The position numbers and the translations under genes were made by a program. This document shows positions 1 through 7,491 of a DNA stretch of 64,000 nucleotides, one piece after another. The first letter of the stretch is position 1; the number at the start of each line of letters is the position of its first letter. The notes below the pieces were generated by a model that did not search any database, was not told where the DNA came from, and saw nothing but the letters and a program-made list of their open reading frames with translations. The stretch is from JAUVKA01 sp964465145 (GTDB taxonomy: Bacteria > Bacteroidota > Bacteroidia > Bacteroidales > UBA12481), in contig CAYXJR010000004.1 in the NCBI GenBank assembly GCA_964465145.1, positions 46,459 through 110,458 on the forward strand, given 5' to 3'.

Positions 1-653
1 AATTTTGAGTTGAGCCAATCCTGGCGCTGATTCCCGGTAACGCCAGTACCGAATACTGTTGGAGTAGCTTTACTAATACAAGCCCAGGAGTAGGAATTAT
101 AGTAATTCAGTGAGCCACCCAAAATATTCAAGAGACGCACAGCGGGCCATCTTCCGTTGGTTTGGCTATAACTGCCAGTCCCATAGGGGACATATAAGGC
201 TTCGTTTCCGTATTTTCCCTTAATTTCTTTAAGTTTTTCCGCCATCAGGCTAAGTGCTTCCGTCCAGGATATTCTTTCAAAAAATCCCTCGCCCCGCTTT
301 CCAATACGTTTCATCGGAAATCTTAGTCTATCAGGGTGGTATTGCCTACGCCGGTAAGCTCTTCCTCGCACACAAGCTCGTAGTTGGGGGTCTGAGGTGT
401 CATCTGAGCTGCGGTCATCTGTTTCGATCCTGGCTATTAATCCATCCTTTACCCAAACTTTGAGCAAACAGCGGCCACCACAATTATGTGCTGGACAACC
501 GACCCGTATCCAACCTCCTGAAGGGAGGTCTCCAACGACAGCCTGACCCGGGCTTAATCCAAATAGATCAGCGGCAAGCCCAGGTATCAAGCTTACCGAT
601 CCGCCAATAAGGCCAGAGGTTTTAATAAATGATCTGCGGTCCTGGGATTTCAT
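1..653 (-). CDS. Molybdopterin oxidoreductase catalytic subunit, DMSO-reductase family (partial)
   Basis: The N-terminal 217 codons are present; the gene runs off the left edge. The ATG at 653 gives a Tat signal (DRRSFIKTSG, residues 5-14) followed by a hydrophobic stretch, so export as a folded protein is expected. A DmsA-type 4Fe-4S motif follows: C53, C58, C62 and C94 (CxxxxCxxxC, then a distant Cys). The early P4 segment (WTEALSLMAEKL) matches the start of the molybdopterin domain. Family members are periplasmic Mo-bisMGD oxidoreductases, usually with an FeS subunit and a membrane anchor, which would lie outside the window. The substrate cannot be told from this fragment. Confidence 0.85.
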   Translation of the reverse strand, partial: MKSQDRRSFIKTSGLIGGSVSLIPGLAADLFGLSPGQAVVGDLPSGGWIRVGCPAHNCGGRCLLKVWVKDGLIARIETDDRSSDDTSDPQLRACVRGRAYRRRQYHPDRLRFPMKRIGKRGEGFFERISWTEALSLMAEKLKEIKGKYGNEALYVPYGTGSYSQTNGRWPAVRLLNILGGSLNYYNSYSWACISKATPTVFGTGVTGNQRQDWLNSK

Positions 654-724
654 TTCCCATGGTTTAGTTTAGCCGATAAATATAGTTATTCTTTTTATTC
701 GGATTCCATGAGTAAGGCCCATCA

Positions 725-1432
725 TTACTTAACAAGATTTTGAAAATATGAGATAATGATGTCCTTGAGTCGGGATCGGATATTATTCAGATCCTGCGGC
801 TTTCCCAATTCCTTTTTCATGGAAGTAACCCCCTTGTCGGTGAACCCGCATGGATTAATGTAATTGAAATAGTCAAGATTTGTATTCACATTAAAAGCAA
901 AACCATGCATTGTGATATAATGACTGGCTTTCACCCCAATAGCACATATTTTCCGGGCATTGGTTGTGGATGGTTCAAGCCAAACTCCAGTAGCACCGGC
1001 AAGGCGGGAGGCATTAATGTTATTTTCCTTCAGAAAAAGGATAATGCACTCTTCAAGGGAATAAACATATTCCTTCAGGTGAATTCCAAATTGGTCAAGG
1101 TCAAAGATAGGATAACCCACAATCTGACCTGGGCCGTGATAGGTAATATCTCCTCCACGGTCGATATGAAAATAACTTGCCTCAATTTTTTTTAGTAGTT
1201 CATCTGTTATGAGCATATTGTTGCTTCTCCCTGATTTACCCAGGGTATAAACATTTGGATGTTCGACAAAAAGAAGAATGTTTTTTAAATATTGTCGATC
1301 TTTTTCCTGCAGTTTGCGGTTTTCCAGCTTACGAGCCACCCGTTCTTTGAAGACCGCCTCCTGGTAATCCCATGAAGATTTAAAATCGAGTTCCCCTAAA
1401 TTATGGTATTCTATTTTAGGTATCAAAGTCAT
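725..1432 (-). CDS. lipB: Octanoyltransferase LipB
   Basis: Transfers octanoate from octanoyl-ACP to lipoyl domains, the first step of de novo lipoate synthesis in the cytoplasm. The protein has 235 aa, slightly long for the family. Family motifs are visible: RGGDITYHGPGQ (residues 92-103), GVKASHYITMHG with catalytic Lys168 (166-177), and NPCG with the acyl-accepting Cys195. Its ATG overlaps the lipA stop (ATGA), so the two genes are translationally coupled, lipA first. Confidence 0.96.
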   Translation of the reverse strand: MTLIPKIEYHNLGELDFKSSWDYQEAVFKERVARKLENRKLQEKDRQYLKNILLFVEHPNVYTLGKSGRSNNMLITDELLKKIEASYFHIDRGGDITYHGPGQIVGYPIFDLDQFGIHLKEYVYSLEECIILFLKENNINASRLAGATGVWLEPSTTNARKICAIGVKASHYITMHGFAFNVNTNLDYFNYINPCGFTDKGVTSMKKELGKPQDLNNIRSRLKDIIISYFQNLVK

Positions 1433-2295
1433 TTGATATGTTTTTCAGCATGGTAGGAAGATCTAACCAAAGGATGACTCTCGACATGTCGGAAACCTTT
1501 TGACAGGCCAATTTTTCTATATTCTTCAAACTGATCCGGTGTGATCCATTCGTCAACGGGCATGTGATCCCTGGTTGGCTGCATATATTGGCCCAGAGTA
1601 AATACCTGGCATCCTACACCTATCAAATCATCCATGGTTTCTAATATTTCCTGTCGGGTTTCACCCAGCCCAAGCATTATCCCGGATTTAGAAACTAAAT
1701 CTGACTCAGATACCTGTCTTATAACTTTAAGGCTTATCTCATATTTTGCTTTAGAGCGGACCCCTTTGCTAAGGTGCTTTACTGTTTCCAGGTTATGGGA
1801 TATAACTTCCGGTCCGGCTTTTATTATTTTCTCAATCAGATGTGGCTTTCCATCAAAATCAGGAATAAGTGTTTCCATTGTTACACCGGGATTGACCCGC
1901 TTTATTTCCTTTATAGTTTGAACCCAAATCTCCGCTCCAAGATCTTCCAGGTCATCTCTGTCAACTGATGTAATTACGGCATGTTTTAAAACCATGGTTT
2001 TAACAGACTCTGCCACCCTGGTTGGCTCCGTGCAATCAACATCAAGCGGTTTACCTGTTTTGACTCCACAAAATTTGCATGATCTGGTGCAAATTTCACC
2101 CAGGATCATAAAAGTAGCAGTGCCTGATGACCAGCATTCCCCAATATTTGGACAATTTCCACTCTTGCAAATAGTATGCAGTTGGTTTTTATCCACCAGT
2201 TGTTGTACCTCAGTGTACTTCCCATCCCTGGGCAGCCTGGATCTCATTTTCATCCACTCTGGTAACCTTTTCCTCTTGATATCACTCATACTCAT
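1429..2295 (-). CDS. lipA: Lipoyl synthase LipA
   Basis: Radical SAM enzyme that inserts two sulfurs into protein-bound octanoyl chains. Numbering from the upstream TTG at 2301, the auxiliary cluster Cys are C45, C50 and C56 (CKSGNCPNIGEC), and the radical SAM cluster is C71, C75, C78 (CTRSCKFC). The C-terminal RSSYHA carries the Ser that ligates the auxiliary cluster. I chose the ATG at 2295; an in-frame ATG at 2289 and the TTG at 2301 are alternatives. First gene of the lipA-lipB pair. Confidence 0.96.
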   Translation of the reverse strand: MSMSDIKRKRLPEWMKMRSRLPRDGKYTEVQQLVDKNQLHTICKSGNCPNIGECWSSGTATFMILGEICTRSCKFCGVKTGKPLDVDCTEPTRVAESVKTMVLKHAVITSVDRDDLEDLGAEIWVQTIKEIKRVNPGVTMETLIPDFDGKPHLIEKIIKAGPEVISHNLETVKHLSKGVRSKAKYEISLKVIRQVSESDLVSKSGIMLGLGETRQEILETMDDLIGVGCQVFTLGQYMQPTRDHMPVDEWITPDQFEEYRKIGLSKGFRHVESHPLVRSSYHAEKHIK

Positions 2296-2339
2296 CCTCA
2301 ATAATCAGGACATAAAAGTAAGACTATTATCATAAACGG

Positions 2340-2849
2340 CCCTAAATCAATAAGGCCAAAGCCACGAAAAAAGGAATCCCCAGCCGAAAACTGGCAGGTG
2401 TTTTCTATGGTTATGATACAGTGGTATGGGTGGATTCTGCCCGGGAACCAGCTTTTGCGCACTGGCTATTGGAAAGATAGATGCCATGCTTTTTGTTGTC
2501 GGATTGGTTTTAGGGGTTCTTGTATTCACAGAAGGATATCAGGATGAATATTTTCTATTCCAACGGTGCTTTGAAGGCTAACGAGGCATGGATGATCACC
2601 CGCCAGCTAGGATATAAAAACAATTTTGCCTTAGAGGGCGGATTAAATTACTGGGCTGAGATTATCATGAATCCTACTGCTCCGGAATCAACCAGCTCAA
2701 ATGAAGAATTTGCCAGGTATGATTTCCGTAAAGGGGCTGGGATGGCTTTGGGAGGAAGTATTATTGAAACAAGTTCCACCGGTTCAGCCAGTGCAAAGCC
2801 ACAGATCACAGCAAAACCCAAGAAAAAGAGGGCAGCAGGAGGTTGTTAG
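2340..2849 (+). pseudogene. Collapsed remnants of a YeeE/YedE sulfur transporter and a rhodanese-like gene
   Basis: Three homologous pieces sit in different frames. Around 2370-2420 the frame reads SRKLAGVFYGYD, typical of the N-terminal part of Bacteroidota YeeE/YedE proteins. After a jump, about 2424-2540 reads GMGGFCPGTSFCALAIGK followed by IDAMLFVVGLVLGVLVF and TEGY, the C-terminal YeeE/YedE signature. After a second jump, 2524-2849 reads the C-terminal half of a rhodanese-like protein (IFYSNGALKANEAW, LGYKN, LEGGLNYW) ending in a KKKRAAGGC tail. The usual rhodanese catalytic Cys position is Ser here. An ATG at 2544 leaves about 100 codons open, but without the N-terminal half a functional fold is unlikely. 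The 3' end meets amrS convergently. Confidence 0.8.
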
Positions 2850-3907
2850 CCCCATACTCCCGGAATTACAGCGGAGCATTCAGGACAATGTCCCTGTTTC
2901 AGATCATTTGATATTACAGAGAAACCAGTCCTCTTGATTAGTATTTTATTACAATTGTGGCATTTAGTATTCTCTCCCTCTATTTCGGGTACATTCCCAA
3001 TGTAAATGTATTGAATGCCGGCATCCCGAGCAATATCCCTGGCCTGCAGAAGGGTTTTCACGGGAGTGGATTTTACGTTCTTAAGCTTATATGCCGCGTG
3101 AAACCGGCTAAAGTGCAGAGGTGTGCTTGCCAGATCGTTGGATACAAGCCATTTGCACATCTTGGAGATAATCTCCATATCATCGGTCCAATCCGGTATG
3201 ATAAGATTTGTTATCTCCAGCCAGACATTATTTTCCTTTAGGTATTTGATAGTATTTAGAACCGGATCCAGCTTTCCGCCGGTGAGTTGTTGATAGGTTT
3301 CATCATCAAATACTTTCAAATCGATGTTGGCTGCGTCAATAAATGGTGTGAGATCTTTTAATGGTTTGGGATTGATATACCCGTTGGAAATAATAATATT
3401 CCTGATTCCATCTTTTTTGGCCAGAACAGCAGTATCGTACGTAAATTCAAAAAAGGAAATTGGTTCTGTGTATGTGTAGGCAATGGCCGGATGTTCCTCT
3501 TTTAACGCTCTTTCAACAATCGAAGCCGGACTGGCTTCGTAATTTCGTGTTTCTTCAGGGCTTATTTGAGAAATTTCCCAATTCTGGCAATTCAGGCAGG
3601 AAAAGGTACATCCTGCTGATCCAAATGAGAGTGTCGACATGCCAGGATAATAGTGCAATAACGGTTTTTTTTCAACAGGATCAGAATGGATTGTACAGGG
3701 AGTACCATAGCCAAGTGCATATAATTTACCATCAATAACCCTCCTGTTTTTACAATCGCTCAATTCCCCTTCATTCAGGGTGCACTCATTAGGACAAATC
3801 AGGCAGCGCAGCCCCTTAGGGGTCTCAATCACATACCTTGCTTCAATTTTGACTTCCTGGTTTTTCATACTTGAGTAATTTTGTGACAAGTTGTTCAGAG
3901 CTTTCAA
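2846..3907 (-). CDS. amrS: AmmeMemoRadiSam radical SAM enzyme AmrS (5' end interrupted)
   Basis: Radical SAM enzyme of the AmmeMemoRadiSam system; its substrate is unknown. From the TTG at 3907, the N-terminal Cys knuckle is C35, C38, C42 and C52, the SAM cluster motif GCTFSCLNCQN has C100, C104 and C107, and the C-terminus has two CxxC pairs (CHNC, CPEC) like a zinc ribbon. The conserved body is intact. Translation may start at TTG 3907 or ATG 3868. The ancestral start is probably ATG 3976, whose frame is cut by a TGA at 3925-3923 (see next entry). Downstream of amrBA on the same strand. Confidence 0.9.
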   Translation of the reverse strand: MKALNNLSQNYSSMKNQEVKIEARYVIETPKGLRCLICPNECTLNEGELSDCKNRRVIDGKLYALGYGTPCTIHSDPVEKKPLLHYYPGMSTLSFGSAGCTFSCLNCQNWEISQISPEETRNYEASPASIVERALKEEHPAIAYTYTEPISFFEFTYDTAVLAKKDGIRNIIISNGYINPKPLKDLTPFIDAANIDLKVFDDETYQQLTGGKLDPVLNTIKYLKENNVWLEITNLIIPDWTDDMEIISKMCKWLVSNDLASTPLHFSRFHAAYKLKNVKSTPVKTLLQARDIARDAGIQYIYIGNVPEIEGENTKCHNCNKILIKRTGFSVISNDLKQGHCPECSAVIPGVWG

Positions 3908-3922
3908 AGGAGGAAAATGCAG

Positions 3923-3976
3923 TCATAATCCTCCGGCGCCAGCCAATCCGTATTTTATAAAATCTCTTTTTTTCAT
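3923..3976 (-). pseudogene. Detached export-signal codons of amrS ending at an in-frame TGA
   Basis: The ATG at 3976 overlaps the amrBA stop codon (ATGA) and opens MKKRDFIKYGLAGAGGL, a Tat-like leader with KR in place of RR. It meets TGA at 3925-3923 and then continues in the same frame straight into the amrS body. The overlap, shared frame and leader character suggest that the original amrS began here and that a nonsense mutation or sequencing error separates the leader from the enzyme. Confidence 0.75.
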
Positions 3977-5490
3977 TTCTTATAATTCAGGTTATCTTTT
4001 TCCCCAAAAACGATGGCCTCATATATGAAAATTTCTGCGTCTTTCCATTCATTCCATACTATACCTGCTTTATCCCTTGCACAATGACCAAGGAATTCTT
4101 CAAGGCTCCATCCGGTTTCACTTGCAACCTGGGGCAGCAAGGTGCCAGAACGCCCATTCTTTGTCATATATATTCCGTGCTTACCCAAAACTATTTCGCT
4201 GATGTCTTCAATCTTCTTCATTGGTGTTAAAACAGAAATTTCAATATCAATTTCTTCTAATTCTTTTTGTTGAACAGGAAGGAAACGAGTATCCTTGGTC
4301 GCAGATGCTATGGTCAGGGATTGCACCTGGCTGTATAGACCTGCATCAGGTTTAAAGGTTCCGATACAGCCCCGCAGTTGGCCATTCTTTTTTAAACTGA
4401 CAAAAGCGCCCAGGATAGATTTCAGTTCCGGACTAAATTCTTCTTTTTCTAATTTGATTTTTTTTCTTCCCGGAATATAGGAGGTGAGAGTGTCCCTGGA
4501 GATTTCCAGTAGTTGTTTTTTGTCTTTGGCAGTTAATCCGAAACTTTCATTCTTCTTTTCTCTGGTTAGGGTAATAGCATGATATCCCACAACACTGGTT
4601 TTGTCTTTATTAATTCTGGCATCCCCTGAATTTTTGTAAATAATCTGGTTAAATTGAAGGTCAGAAGAGTTCTCGGCAAGGTAAAGCAGGGTCAAGCCTG
4701 CCGGCCATGCGCACATACTGGTGACCAGTCCAGGAATATTTAATTTAGAATTGGTTTCTATAGTTGATAGAAACTGAATCGGGTCTCCAGAGCATAGGGC
4801 ATTAGCAGTAATACTATCAACTTTATTTGCCGACTTATAATCTGGATAGTGAGAAAAGTCGGAACTAATAATAAATAGATTTTCTTCGGTGAAATAAGGA
4901 GCAAGCGCCCCAGCAATTTCCTTGCAAATTCCGGGGTCCTGTGTCCCCAATACTATTGGAATTATAGGAATGGAATTCTCAAAATGATACTGAATGAAAG
5001 GCAGCTGAACCTCGATGCTGTGTTCTCGTGCATGTGCTCCCACATTATAGGTAAAACAATTATTTTCTTCGATCAGTTTGTTGGCAATTTCCAAATTCAC
5101 CGGCACTTCCCCAAGCGGTGTCAGGTAATTGCCCTGATTATAAACAGAAGCTTTTCCAATGTTTATATGATGGCTGGAGGCCAGAATAAAAATGTTTTGG
5201 CAGAAATTATTTTTATCTATCTGTCCATATCCTGATGCTGCCACAAAGCCTGAGAAGGAATAACCGGCATGAGGAACGATTAATGCCTGAACATGTGTTC
5301 CATGCGTTTTATTGTCTATTTTGGCAAAAAGCTGGTCCAGAGTATCTTCTAGTGATTTGGCATTCCCCGGATAGAATGATCCCGCCACAACCGGTTCTCT
5401 GGTTTTTAATTGCCCGTAGGAATTTGAATGGCTGCCTGAAAATATTAAGCCCATGATTAATAATTTACATATTGATATCGACCCTCTCAT
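3973..5490 (-). CDS. Fused Memo-like (AmrB) and AMMECR1-like (AmrA) protein with signal peptide
   Basis: 505 aa with two domains. Residues 1-26 form a hydrophobic signal peptide ending near SNSYGQ. Residues about 30-305 are a Memo/AmrB domain with likely metal-site residues H74 (VPHAGYSFSG), H107/H108 (SSHH), H157/E160 (REHSIE) and D211/H214 (SDFSH). Residues about 322-500 are an AMMECR1/AmrA domain with the hallmark LRGCIG at 372-377. Memo relatives resemble dioxygenases or metal-binding proteins; the reaction is not established. It lies directly upstream of amrS with an ATGA overlap, so the whole AmmeMemoRadiSam set is encoded by two genes here. The signal peptide predicts a periplasmic location. 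Confidence 0.9.
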   Translation of the reverse strand: MRGSISICKLLIMGLIFSGSHSNSYGQLKTREPVVAGSFYPGNAKSLEDTLDQLFAKIDNKTHGTHVQALIVPHAGYSFSGFVAASGYGQIDKNNFCQNIFILASSHHINIGKASVYNQGNYLTPLGEVPVNLEIANKLIEENNCFTYNVGAHAREHSIEVQLPFIQYHFENSIPIIPIVLGTQDPGICKEIAGALAPYFTEENLFIISSDFSHYPDYKSANKVDSITANALCSGDPIQFLSTIETNSKLNIPGLVTSMCAWPAGLTLLYLAENSSDLQFNQIIYKNSGDARINKDKTSVVGYHAITLTREKKNESFGLTAKDKKQLLEISRDTLTSYIPGRKKIKLEKEEFSPELKSILGAFVSLKKNGQLRGCIGTFKPDAGLYSQVQSLTIASATKDTRFLPVQQKELEEIDIEISVLTPMKKIEDISEIVLGKHGIYMTKNGRSGTLLPQVASETGWSLEEFLGHCARDKAGIVWNEWKDAEIFIYEAIVFGEKDNLNYKK

Positions 5491-5511
5491 TCTTTATTCT
5501 CGTGGTAGGTG

Positions 5512-6093
5512 CTAGCGAAACAGATAAAAGTGCATACGGACATAAAAACCGAAGCTATCAATCAGAAGGGCAGTATTAACCGACTCCCCTCTGGCAGTTT
5601 TAATTGTCTTTAAACGATAGTCAGTCAATAGATTGATATCCATAGCATAACGGTTTTTTTGTACACCAATAAATGGTTCCGCAACAAGGTAGCGCGTATT
5701 GATAACCTGATTATGGATTTTATCGTTAAAGGACTCCTTGCCAAAAGTCAGGACGTGCCTTATTCCCGCATAGAGCCAGTATTTAGCCTCTTTATTATTA
5801 TTAAAAAGATAGGCGATTTTGCCATACACAAATCCTCTTCTTTCTCGAACAGGAAAGGATTCATATCGGAATTCTGCGCCGGTATAAAGCCCGTTCAGAG
5901 TCAAAATCCTTTTAAAAGGGAAATAATCAAGACCCGCATGAAGTCCCCAACCCATGCTTGCTCCATTGTCCTTATCCAGGACCAATCCGATTCCGCCACC
6001 AATAGGCATTCTTAAGAACTTATCTGATTCCTGTGCTTTTAGAGTTAAGGTTATGCTTATCAGAAGCCCCAGACAAAGTGCTATTTTCTTCAT
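5512..6093 (-). CDS. Exported protein of unknown function, possible small outer-membrane barrel
   Basis: 193 aa. A clear signal peptide (MKKIALCLGLLISITLTLKA) precedes a body of alternating short hydrophobic/aromatic strands (GGGIGLVLD, GWGLHAGLDYF, YTGAEFRYE, GFVYGKIAYLF, YWLYAGIRHVLTF) and a terminal aromatic strand FYVRMHFYLFR. This pattern suits a small beta-barrel of the outer membrane, but no named family was recognised. It ends 21 bp upstream of amrBA on the same strand and may share its transcript. Confidence 0.6.
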   Translation of the reverse strand: MKKIALCLGLLISITLTLKAQESDKFLRMPIGGGIGLVLDKDNGASMGWGLHAGLDYFPFKRILTLNGLYTGAEFRYESFPVRERRGFVYGKIAYLFNNNKEAKYWLYAGIRHVLTFGKESFNDKIHNQVINTRYLVAEPFIGVQKNRYAMDINLLTDYRLKTIKTARGESVNTALLIDSFGFYVRMHFYLFR

Positions 6094-6212
6094 ACACTAA
6101 ATTTAAAGAAAAAATACATAAGGATAGCAGTATATTTAGTGATTGTAAAGGGGCCTTTTTTTCTTCAGTTCTTTTTTGTAATTTGGAAACCCCTCGGGCT
6201 TAAAAAATCCTT

Positions 6213-6686
6213 ATGCTGGGTAGAAGTCGGAAAAACAAACAAATGGATATGTTCGATGTACCAATGAAAAAGTACATTGATGATAAGCATGAATTTGTCA
6301 GGATTGGAGAAGAAATAGACTGGGGTAAACTTGAAAGCAATCTTAAGCCATATTACTCCGATCGAGGGCGTCCTGGTGTACCCGTGAGGAAGATTGCGGG
6401 ACTACTATTACTTAAGAATCGATTTAACATTAGTGATGAAAAAGCACTGGATATCTGGCTGGAAAATCCATACTGGCAGTATTTCTGCGGAGAGATGTAT
6501 TTTCAGAAGGATAAACCGTTCTCTCTCGGTGAATTCAGCCGTTTTAGAAAAAGGGTGGGAAAAAAAGGAATGGGAATGATCAGCTTTGTTGGTGATGAGC
6601 ATTTTGGGCCACTGGAGGATAAAACCTACATGTCCTATTCTGATCGTAAACGCAGGGGCTTCTGGGATAAGTTTTTCTCTCGTTAG
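6213..6686 (+). pseudogene. Truncated IS5-like transposase (DUF772 N-terminal domain only)
   Basis: Residues 1 to about 120 match the N-terminal DUF772 region of IS5/IS1182-type transposases (EIDWGKLE, GRPGVPVRKIAGLLLLK, NPYWQYFCGE, FSRFRKRVG). Full-length relatives are over 400 aa and carry a DDE catalytic core, which is absent. After about residue 123 the sequence (SFVGDEHFGPLEDK onward) no longer looks like transposase and probably derives from sequence fused at the break. No terminal inverted repeats were found. A GATGCGG tandem repeat begins just after the stop codon. Confidence 0.75.
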
Positions 6687-6692
6687 AACCAC

Positions 6693-6716
6693 GATGCGGG
6701 ATGCGGGATGCGGGAT
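6693..6716. repeat. Heptamer tandem repeat (GATGCGG, 3 copies plus GAT)
   Basis: Three perfect GATGCGG units plus a partial fourth lie between the transposase remnant and rsmE. This is one of several 7- or 8-bp tandem tracts found at gene ends in this window. Confidence 0.9.
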
Positions 6717-6755
6717 TTTTCCTAAACTCTAAACCTTCATCCGATATTCAAAAAA

Positions 6756-7466
6756 TTAAACATCTTTTTGGTTGATAAGGGAAAGTGTATGAGCTGCGGC
6801 AATACCTGCAGTTTCCGTTCGTAACCGGCTATCACCCAGGCTAACAGGAATAAATCCTTTGCTTATAGCCTGATCCGTTTCATCCGTAGTGAAATCACCT
6901 TCAGGACCAATCAGGATTATACTACTCCTGCCGGATTGTGATACTGATTTCAATAATTGTTTTGAACCTGGACCGCAATGAGCGATAAATCTATCGGGGG
7001 GCAATTCTTTGTTGATGAGGTCAGAAAATTTTTGTTGTTCCTGGAGAATGGGATGGTAAGCCTTCAACGATTGCTTCATAGCGGCAGTAATCACCCGCAT
7101 AAGGCGTTCCGGTTTGATCTGCTTGCGTTCAGAGCGGGAGCAGATGATAGGAGAAATGACATCGATACCTATTTCTGTGCTTTTTTCCAGGAACCACTCA
7201 AAACGATCAATGTTTTTAGTCGGGGCAATAGCGATTTGAATAAAATATTCCCTTTTACCATAATCATTTTGTATACCTTCAATTTCAAGAACACATTTTT
7301 TTGGATGATCCACCAGGATATGAGTGGTATAGATTCCTCCACGTCCATCAGTCAGGTATACAAGGTCATTTGGTTTTAAACGGAGCACCCTTACCACATG
7401 CCGGGATTCCTCTTCAGAAAGGATCCAGGTTTTTCCGCTGATATCAGGTGTGTAGAATAGGTTCAT
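6756..7466 (-). CDS. rsmE: 16S rRNA (uracil1498-N3)-methyltransferase RsmE
   Basis: 236 aa SPOUT-class methyltransferase that methylates U1498 of 16S rRNA. The N-terminal PUA-like part contains HVVRVLRLK. The knotted SAM-binding end contains ILIGPEGDFTTDE and LGDSRLRTETA, both diagnostic for RsmE. The middle segment SPIICSRSERK with KQSLKAYHP matches the conserved central helix region. It follows the giant exported protein gene on the same strand, 25 bp away. Confidence 0.95.
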   Translation of the reverse strand: MNLFYTPDISGKTWILSEEESRHVVRVLRLKPNDLVYLTDGRGGIYTTHILVDHPKKCVLEIEGIQNDYGKREYFIQIAIAPTKNIDRFEWFLEKSTEIGIDVISPIICSRSERKQIKPERLMRVITAAMKQSLKAYHPILQEQQKFSDLINKELPPDRFIAHCGPGSKQLLKSVSQSGRSSIILIGPEGDFTTDETDQAISKGFIPVSLGDSRLRTETAGIAAAHTLSLINQKDV

Positions 7467-7491
7467 TTTTGAAATAAGAAAGTTAAGTTGA

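Noticed and set aside
1634..2335. Plus-strand open frames opposite lipA
   Set aside because: They are shadows of the well-supported lipA gene and match no family.
3923..3925. TGA in the amrS leader read as selenocysteine
   Set aside because: It falls in a signal-like segment with no catalytic Cys counterpart, and no selenocysteine insertion element was seen nearby.
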